Positions 58,304-64,000 of a DNA stretch of 64,000 nucleotides are shown in pieces. The notes under the pieces are model-generated. The model saw nothing but the letters and a program-made list of their open reading frames with translations, searched no databases and was not told the origin of the DNA. The DNA is taken from contig CALCYA010000074.1 in the NCBI GenBank assembly GCA_937906165.1, positions 19,254 through 83,253 on the forward strand. Reading direction: 5' to 3'. The DNA comes from an uncultured Bacteroidales bacterium. GTDB taxonomy: Bacteria > Bacteroidota > Bacteroidia > Bacteroidales > Bacteroidaceae. Made by a program: the position numbers and the translations under genes. Position 1 is the first letter of the stretch, and every line of letters starts with the position of its first letter.

Positions 58304-59851
58304 TTACATTACCTCATTGATGCTGCAACCGAGTCTCTTCTCTATCCTGTGTCTTCTTTTTGTTACGCCCGACGGGGCACAGCCTCTTATTCTCGCTATC
58401 TCGGCATAGCTTATTCCTAACTTTACCTGGTACAGGAATATGAGGTCGTCGGCAGTAATGTCCGGCCATAGGTTCATGATCTTCTCCTTGAAAAGGGGAT
58501 ACTCCTTGTCTACGGCATCCTGCAGCTCCTCAAGCATATACTGCTTGGGCTTCATCCTGCATGCAGCAAGCTCCCTGAATTCGTTGCTGATGTCGGAGAT
58601 ACTCAACGCAATCTGCGCCTTTCTCTTCTTTTCGTTCATTATACTCTGCTCCAGATTCAAGTGTTTGTGATGCAATGCGCGATAATTGCCTGCAATGCGG
58701 TAGATTATATACGATGCAATTATTACCGCCAATGCCATTGTTGCAATTATCCAGGCGAAGAGGTCTGCTTTTGCAGCCTTCTCGTTGAGGATTCTCTCTC
58801 TCTCGTTGCTCAGGTTGTAGCGGTAGAGGTTCTCGGCGTTGGCTGTCTGCGTATGCTGCATTGCCATGCTCACGCTGTCGTTGTAGAGCATATATCTGTC
58901 TGACAGCTCCAAGGCTCTTGCTGTCTCTCCGCGCTGTTTGTATATGTTGTAGAGCTTGCCTGTTATGTCGCGTTTCTTGTAAGGATTGTCCGTCCTTTCT
59001 AAATGCCTGTCATAATAATATATGGCAGAATCATTCATCCCAGCAAGCTCAAAATAGTATGCCTTGTTCGAGAGTACATTCTCGGGCAGTTCCTCTATGC
59101 CGAAGCGGTTCACGAACCCCAAGCAGCGCCCGGCGTATTCATTTTCTCCTGTTGAGCTGAAGAAGTAGAGCATCACTCCCAGGTATCGGAGGTCCTCTCT
59201 CATGCGGTTGTTGCCCTCAATGTGGAGCAGGCACCTCTTGTAGTAAAGCATAGCGCTGTCAATCTCGCCGCATTTGTGGAAGGACGATGCAATGTCGTGC
59301 AGTGCAGTGGCATCAATCTTCCTGTTCATCTCTTTTATACCGTATGCCTTGCGTATCGCATCGAGCGATGCTGTGTAGTTGAATTGGTAGTCATACAGCT
59401 CCGACAGTTGGCTGTATATGCGTGCAAGGAGAATGGACTTCTTGAGCTCTTCATCCTTCTGGGCTGTCTCAATGGCCTTGTTGTACCAGATTACTGCTTT
59501 GGGCGCGTCGTACATGTCACGGTATACACTGCCCATATAATACTGTGCCTCGGCAAGTTCAGCCGTGCTGCCGTTGCTCTCATAATAGGTGAGTGCTCTC
59601 TTTATTGTGCTGTCTGATGTATGGCGTATATATGCCTTGTCGGCACTCTTTGTCAGCAGAAGGGCGTATTTTGCCTTTGATGCCTCGTTGGGTAGCTCTC
59701 TCTCGCTGTCAATTTCAAGCAGACGGCTGTATGCGGCATGCGGTGCCGTGTCGCATTGCAGCTCAATCTCAGGCAGCAGTGGCGATACGCTGTTCTCTTT
59801 GTTGCACGCTACAATGGCAAACGCAATAATGAAGGTCAGTAGCTTTTTCAT
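58304..59851 (-). CDS. TPR lipoprotein-type regulator with HTH C-terminus
   Basis: A 515-residue protein with lipobox-like FAIVACNK (Cys16), six or more TPR-like repeats (residues 80-330; for example YYMGSVYRDMYDAPKAVIWYNKAIETA), a membrane helix at about 368-386, a coiled coil (390-430) and a C-terminal LuxR/sigma-like HTH (FLYQVKLGISYAEIARIRGCAPSGVTKRRHRIEKRLG). It has the layout of Bacteroidales periplasmic-sensor regulators that span the inner membrane. It is divergent from the serpin pair, with a good promoter (59874-59904). Confidence 0.85.
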   Translation of the reverse strand: MKKLLTFIIAFAIVACNKENSVSPLLPEIELQCDTAPHAAYSRLLEIDSERELPNEASKAKYALLLTKSADKAYIRHTSDSTIKRALTYYESNGSTAELAEAQYYMGSVYRDMYDAPKAVIWYNKAIETAQKDEELKKSILLARIYSQLSELYDYQFNYTASLDAIRKAYGIKEMNRKIDATALHDIASSFHKCGEIDSAMLYYKRCLLHIEGNNRMREDLRYLGVMLYFFSSTGENEYAGRCLGFVNRFGIEELPENVLSNKAYYFELAGMNDSAIYYYDRHLERTDNPYKKRDITGKLYNIYKQRGETARALELSDRYMLYNDSVSMAMQHTQTANAENLYRYNLSNERERILNEKAAKADLFAWIIATMALAVIIASYIIYRIAGNYRALHHKHLNLEQSIMNEKKRKAQIALSISDISNEFRELAACRMKPKQYMLEELQDAVDKEYPLFKEKIMNLWPDITADDLIFLYQVKLGISYAEIARIRGCAPSGVTKRRHRIEKRLGCSINEVM

Positions 59852-59873
59852 CTTCTTTTACTCTTTTGTTCAC

Positions 59874-59904
59874 CAAATGTATATCTAAAGGAGAGTTTCT
59901 CCAA
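59874..59904 (-). promoter_or_regulatory. Promoter of TPR regulator
   Basis: Minus strand TTG (59904-59902), 20 nt, TACATTTG (59881-59874). Confidence 0.6.
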
Positions 59905-60054
59905 CTTCTTCAAACTCTTTTTTCAAGTCATTCGTCCCTTTCTTGAATGGTGCTTTCCAATGCCTTGCGGTGCAATGTGGGGTAAATAGGATTTTTACCA
60001 CAAATACAAAATTAGTAAAAGCGAAAATATTTGATAATCAATGGTTTGTCTGTA

Positions 60055-60084
60055 GGGTAAATGAGGGTAAATATAGGGGTAACA
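60055..60084. promoter_or_regulatory. GGGTAAAT repeats upstream of serpin promoter
   Basis: Two exact GGGTAAAT (60055-60062, 60065-60072) and a GGGTAACA (60077-60084), spaced by 10-12 bp, i.e. about one helical turn, ending 18 bp before the -33 element. A third exact copy is at 59980. They are candidate activator sites. Confidence 0.45.
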
Positions 60085-60102
60085 ACATTCAATGCTTTTT
60101 GG

Positions 60103-60134
60103 TTTGCAGTGTGAGGTAATCATTTATATATTTG
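60103..60134 (+). promoter_or_regulatory. Promoter of serpin operon
   Basis: TTTG (60103-60106), 20 nt, TATATTTG (60127-60134), 29 bp before the ATG. Confidence 0.65.
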
Positions 60135-60163
60135 CCGCAGACAAAAAACAAAATGACGATACT

Positions 60164-61444
60164 ATGAAAAAAAGAGTTGTTAAGAAAATGATGATGCTTT
60201 CAGTTGCATTGCTCCTTGCCGGGTGTGATCTTATTGATCCTTTCAATAATAATAATAACGATTCGGGTAAGCACCGTGTTATAACTCCTGTCGTTTTCAC
60301 TGTTGAAGAGGAAGCTGTTGCAGACGCAAGCAATGATTTCGCATTCCGTTTCTTCAGGGCCACTGACGCAACAATGCCAAAGGAATCCAATTATGTCATA
60401 TCGCCTTATAGTGCGCAGGTGGCTCTCTCAATGGCAATGAACGGTGCCACAGATTCGACATTCATGCAGATGCGTGATGTTTTGGGATACAATGGAATGG
60501 GTATAGAGAAAATAAACAGTTATAATAAGAAACTGATAGATGGATTGGATTTTGTGGCTGAGGATATAAGGGCGACATTCGCCAACTCATTGTGGTTAAA
60601 CAGTAACAATTTCCGGAATCCATCTGTAGAGGTTTTGCCGGAGTACAAGATCTCAATGCTTGAGAACTATGATGCAGAGGTCGAAACGCTTGATTTCTCA
60701 TCTCCGGCTGCTTTGAAATATGTCAACAGGTGGTGCTCGTCAAAGACAAATTCGCTTATAGGCAAGGTTGCTGATGAACTGAATCCTTATAGTGTCATTA
60801 TGCTGATTAACGCCATCTATTTCAAGGCTCCTTGGGATGAACCGTTTGAAAAGAAATACAATTTCAAGGATTATTTTTACTCTACTGCCGGAGATAAGCA
60901 GACTGTAGAGTTTATGAATGACTGTTTCTACTCGTCTTATTGTAAGCATGACAATTTCGAAATTGCAGGCAAGGACTATGGCAAGACTCATCAGTATAGT
61001 TTCTACGTTGTTCTGCCCAGTGAGGGTGTTGCCCCCGAGGATTGTTTTGCAGATCTTAATACTGATATGTGGGGCAATTTGAGATTTGAAATTGCTATGG
61101 TTAACTTTTATATCCCAAAGTTCAAGGTCGAGAACAGGACTTCAATAATTCCAACGCTCATTTCAATGGGTATGACAGAACCATTTGATGTCAAGGCTGA
61201 CTTCTCGAACCTTGCTGATGCAGACAGTATACATATTACAGATGCAACGCAAAGCAATGTCTTCATGATAAATGAAGAAGGCACAGAGGCTGCTTCTACA
61301 ACAAAAGTAGATATAGGTTATGATGGAAGTCCTACATTTAAAAAAGTTGATTTCACAGTCAACCGTCCATTCCTGTTCTTTGTGATGGAAAAATCCACAA
61401 TGACGGTTCTTTTTGCCGGTAAGGTGTCAAATATCGAGCAGTAA
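60164..61444 (+). CDS. Serpin-family lipoprotein protease inhibitor
   Basis: A 426-residue serpin from ATG at 60164, with a lipoprotein signal (VALLLAGCD). The serpin fold is clear: NYVISPYSAQVALSMAMNGA, FANSLWLNSNN, INAIYFKAPWDEPFE, and the hinge EEGTEAASTTKVDIG before the reactive loop, with the C-terminal VNRPFLFFVMEKSTMTVLFAGKV. The hinge matches the inhibitory consensus (small residues, Thr), so it is likely a working inhibitor anchored in the cell envelope. The protease target is not readable. It is followed by a related second copy. Confidence 0.9.
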   Translation: MKKRVVKKMMMLSVALLLAGCDLIDPFNNNNNDSGKHRVITPVVFTVEEEAVADASNDFAFRFFRATDATMPKESNYVISPYSAQVALSMAMNGATDSTFMQMRDVLGYNGMGIEKINSYNKKLIDGLDFVAEDIRATFANSLWLNSNNFRNPSVEVLPEYKISMLENYDAEVETLDFSSPAALKYVNRWCSSKTNSLIGKVADELNPYSVIMLINAIYFKAPWDEPFEKKYNFKDYFYSTAGDKQTVEFMNDCFYSSYCKHDNFEIAGKDYGKTHQYSFYVVLPSEGVAPEDCFADLNTDMWGNLRFEIAMVNFYIPKFKVENRTSIIPTLISMGMTEPFDVKADFSNLADADSIHITDATQSNVFMINEEGTEAASTTKVDIGYDGSPTFKKVDFTVNRPFLFFVMEKSTMTVLFAGKVSNIEQ

Positions 61445-61482
61445 CATCTTCTAAGAAACTATATGTAATATAAAATGATATT

Positions 61483-62782
61483 ATGAAAAGATTTTTTAAT
61501 GGTTTACTGCTCTTCTCCTTGGCTTTGCTTATAACCGGTTGTGACCTTAGTGACCCTTTCAATAATAACAATAACGATTCGGGTAAACACCGTGTTGTAG
61601 CTCCTGTGGTTTTCACAGCCGAAGAGGAGGCTGTTGCCGACGCAAGCAATGATTTCGCATTCCGTTTCTTCAGGGCCACAGACGCAACAATGCCAAAGGA
61701 ATCCAATTATGTCATATCGCCTTATAGCGCGCAGGTTGCTTTGGCTATGGCTTTGAACGGTGCTGCAGATTCGACATTCATGCAGATGCGTGATGTTTTG
61801 GGATACAGCGGAATGGGTATAGAGGAAATAAACAGTTATAACAAGAAACTGATTGAAGGACTTGATTTTGTTACAGCAGATGCAAGGGTTAAATTTGCTA
61901 ATTCCTTGTGGATTAACAATAATCAGCAGATACCTTATGAGGTTCTTCCCGAATTCTCTCTCATTACTTGAGAACTACAATGCAAAAGCCGAGGCTGTTG
62001 ATTTTAAAAGCCCGGATGTCTTGAAGTATATAAACCGTTGGTGCTCGTCGCAGACAAATTCACTTATAGACAATGCTGTCAAGGAACTTAATCCCTGGAG
62101 TGTAGTAATGTTGCTCAATGCAGTGTGCTTCAATGCTCCATGGTCAATACCTTTTGAGAAAAAAAATAATTTCAAGGATTATTTCTATTCTGATGCAGGT
62201 AAAAGAATGGTGACATTCATGAAAGAAGGGAAAGTCAGCGGTGCTAATCGTTCCAGATATATTGGCAGAGAGAAGTTCGAGGCTGTTACCAAAAGCTATG
62301 GAGGTGAAGGTAAATACAATCTCTGTGTTGTTATGCCTCGCGAAGGTATAACAATGGAAGAGTGCCTTACAGGGCTTACTGCCGAAACGTTCATAGATAT
62401 GATGAAACCCGGAAAGAGGGCCGCAGTACTTTCTATTCCAAAGTTCGAAGTCGAGAATAGTGGTTCGGTGATTCCTGCACTTGAATCTATGGGAATGATT
62501 GAGGCGTTCACTGAAAGAGCCGATTTCTCGAATCTTGTTGTCGGACTACGTCCGGAAGCTCCCATCTATATTACAGATATGACACAGGGCAATCTCTTCT
62601 CAATTAATGAGAAGGGTACCGAAGCAGCCTCTGTGACCAAGGTGGAAATAGGTATAGTAGGCTCTTCGGGGGTATCTACTGAACCGGTGGAATTCACAGT
62701 CAACCGTCCTTTCCTGTTCTTTGTGATGGAAAATTCTACGAAGACGGTCCTATTTGCCGGCAAGGTGTCAAGTATCGAATAG
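61483..62782 (+). pseudogene. Second serpin, frameshifted in a TC tract
   Basis: The first 162 codons (61483-61971) match serpin 1 closely (N-terminal part nearly identical to about residue 110) and end at a stop; the rest continues in another frame to 62782. Compared with serpin 1, the break is a loss of two bases at TCTCTCTC (61955-61962). Adding one TC restores an uninterrupted serpin with VLPEFSLSLLENY in place of VLPEYKISMLENY. The reactive-loop half has a good hinge (EKGTEAASVTKVEIG) and is not decayed, so this may be a recent or reversible change rather than an old pseudogene. It is 38 bp after serpin 1 without a promoter. Confidence 0.85.
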
Positions 62783-62794
62783 TCTATGGTGTAT

Positions 62795-62834
62795 ATAACA
62801 ACAAGCCGAAGGTTATCCTTCGGCTTGTTGTTAT
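62795..62834. terminator. Bidirectional terminator
   Basis: An 18-bp perfect stem with a 4-nt loop (TTAT), between the serpin pair and convergent pyrH. Confidence 0.88.
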
Positions 62835-62847
62835 ATGTATGAATCGT

Positions 62848-63558
62848 TTACGGGTGCACGAATGTGCCGATCTCCTCGCCTTGCATAACCTTCATGAGGT
62901 TGCCTACCACGTCCATGTTGAACACGTAGATAGGGAGGTTGTTCTGCTTGCACATTGCAGTGGCTGTGATGTCCATAACCTTGAGACCACGTGATATTAC
63001 CTCATCGTAAGATATGTCGTGGAACTTTGTCGCTGTCGGGTCCTTCTCAGGGTCGGCAGTGTAGATGCCGTCGACGCGTGTACCTTTGAGCATTACGTCG
63101 GCCTCAATCTCGATGCCGCGCAGTGAAGAGCCGGTGTCAGTGGTGAAGTAGGGGCTTCCTGTTCCGGCTGCCATAATCACAACCATACCCTGCTCCATAG
63201 CCTCTATGGCTTTCCACTTTGTGTAGAATTCGCCTACAGGCTCCATGCGTATGGCTGTAAGCACCTTGTTTGGAACACCTGCTGCGCCAAGAGCCGAGCT
63301 GAGCGCGAGGCTGTTGATGACGGTAGCCATCATACCCATCTGGTCGCCTTTAACGCGGTCAAAGCCTTTGCCGGCACCAGTCAGGCCACGGAAGATATTG
63401 CCGCCGCCGATGACGATACCGATCTGCACACCCATAGCTGCAACATCCTTTATTTGTGCTGCATACTCGTTGAGGCGCTTGACATCTATACCATAACCCT
63501 GCTCACCCATAAGGCTCTCGCCGCTGAGCTTTAAAAGAATACGTTTGAACTTTGCCAT
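62848..63558 (-). CDS. pyrH: Uridylate kinase
   Basis: A 236-residue amino-acid-kinase-fold enzyme: LLKLSGESLMGEQGYGID, IGIVIGGGNIFRGL, DQMGMMATVINSLAL, and the C-terminal DIYTADP-like GIYTADPEKDPTATKF with VFNMDVVGNLMKVMQGEEIGTFV. It phosphorylates UMP to UDP. The gene is transcribed alone here; the tsf and frr neighbours usual in other phyla are not seen in the window. Confidence 0.95.
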   Translation of the reverse strand: MAKFKRILLKLSGESLMGEQGYGIDVKRLNEYAAQIKDVAAMGVQIGIVIGGGNIFRGLTGAGKGFDRVKGDQMGMMATVINSLALSSALGAAGVPNKVLTAIRMEPVGEFYTKWKAIEAMEQGMVVIMAAGTGSPYFTTDTGSSLRGIEIEADVMLKGTRVDGIYTADPEKDPTATKFHDISYDEVISRGLKVMDITATAMCKQNNLPIYVFNMDVVGNLMKVMQGEEIGTFVHP

Positions 63559-63705
63559 AGATATTTGATGTTGAATTGTTTCTATCTGTAAAAATAGAAC
63601 AAAATCTTAAATTATACTATAAAAGGGGGCAAAAGCTTATTGTTTTTCAGAAAATCCGAAAGTTTGACTTAACTTTGCAACGCAATAAGGTAATAAATAC
63701 AAGAT

Positions 63706-63945
63706 ATGAGATTTCTGAGAAACCCCAACGTTACTATAGCTGTCCTTGCTGTCTATACGGCAATAATGTATATGATATTCATCCCAAGCAACAACGAGAT
63801 GGGCACAACCGAGAAATGTGTTACTGTGGGTGTGTCGGTGCTTGTACTTGCCCTGTTGTGGGTGCTGTTGCGCAAGCGCGAGAAACTGCGCCGCGAGCGC
63901 GAGCGTGAGATGATGGAGCGCAAGAACGAGAGAGGAATGAAATGA
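63706..63945 (+). CDS. Small two-helix membrane protein
   Basis: A 79-residue protein with two membrane helices (VTIAVLAVYTAIMYMIFIP and VTVGVSVLVLALLWVLL) and a basic, Arg/Glu-rich C-terminal helix (RKREKLRREREREMM). Function unknown; similar proteins occur in Bacteroidales. A -7 element TAACTTTG lies at 63670-63677, 29 bp before the ATG. Confidence 0.75.
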   Translation: MRFLRNPNVTIAVLAVYTAIMYMIFIPSNNEMGTTEKCVTVGVSVLVLALLWVLLRKREKLRREREREMMERKNERGMK

Positions 63946-64000
63946 AGGTTCACCTGCAAACTATAGGGGGAATATCTTTTTAACACAGACAAAACATTAA

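Larger units (their letters stand above)
59852..60163. other. Divergent intergenic region with GGGTAAAT repeats
   Basis: A 312-bp region between the TPR regulator and the first serpin. It holds the two promoters and GGGTAAAT repeats at 59980, 60055, 60065 and partially 60077 (GGGTAACA). It has no believable ORF. Confidence 0.65.

Overview
The window is a stretch of chromosome from a Bacteroidales bacterium, probably a gut Bacteroides/Prevotella-like lineage. The evidence is the promoter style (TTTG/TTG about 20 nt upstream of TAnnTTTG or TAnnTTCG, found before many genes), C-terminal sorting tails of the type YDLQGRKVE...GIYIVNGKKVFVK, Bacteroidales-typical families (DUF3108, DUF3784, DUF4834, SDR threonine dehydrogenase plus kbl) and an enzyme set aimed at host mucin-type glycans. 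No rRNA, tRNA or CRISPR array was seen.

Layout. 1-10.9 kb is the right end of an integrated, capsid-encoding element, all on the minus strand except one 41-residue ORF. In transcription order it holds small HTH regulators, a primase-SF3 helicase, an iteron-like cluster, ArdA with its own terminator, small unknowns, a ClpP-like prohead protease/scaffold, a major capsid protein, a tail-like protein, a phosphoribosyltransferase-fold protein and an unknown. The gene order resembles capsid-forming phage satellites as much as ordinary prophages. Integrase, terminase and portal are not in view and would have to lie to the left. 10.86-11.09 kb, at the junction, holds an orphan promoter-to-terminator unit without a good ORF.

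11.2-31.4 kb is mostly housekeeping and envelope: DUF3108 protein, radical SAM/SPASM enzyme, Ser-type sulfatase, secreted GEVED-type protein, SemiSWEET, PrmA, MATE, FKBP, TSCPD protein, large secreted GH20, TRIC-like channel, SPFH-Arc-DUF3784-PAP2 cluster, NadA, and the divergent threonine-to-glycine pair.

31.5-48.1 kb is a host-glycan block: a double-domain acetylesterase, a 1549-residue sialidase carrying two SGNH domains, GH20, a ROK glucokinase, a lipoprotein GlcNAc-sulfatase-like enzyme, its anaerobic maturase, and a NagB-PIG-L fusion. Together they could remove O-acetyl, sialyl, sulfate and GlcNAc/GalNAc groups, then phosphorylate and deaminate the sugars. A HigBA toxin-antitoxin pair and mini-hairpin repeats interrupt the block.

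48.2-49.4 kb is gene-free and holds an ordered array of six 82-124 bp hairpin elements separated by spacers of exactly 20 bp, with outer stems that change in a compensated way. 49.4-64 kb returns to housekeeping genes (TrxA, DnaE, Psd-PssA, TadA, YraN, BirA, PyrH), plus a TPR-HTH regulator divergent from two tandem lipoprotein serpins. The second serpin is frameshifted exactly in a TC dinucleotide tract.
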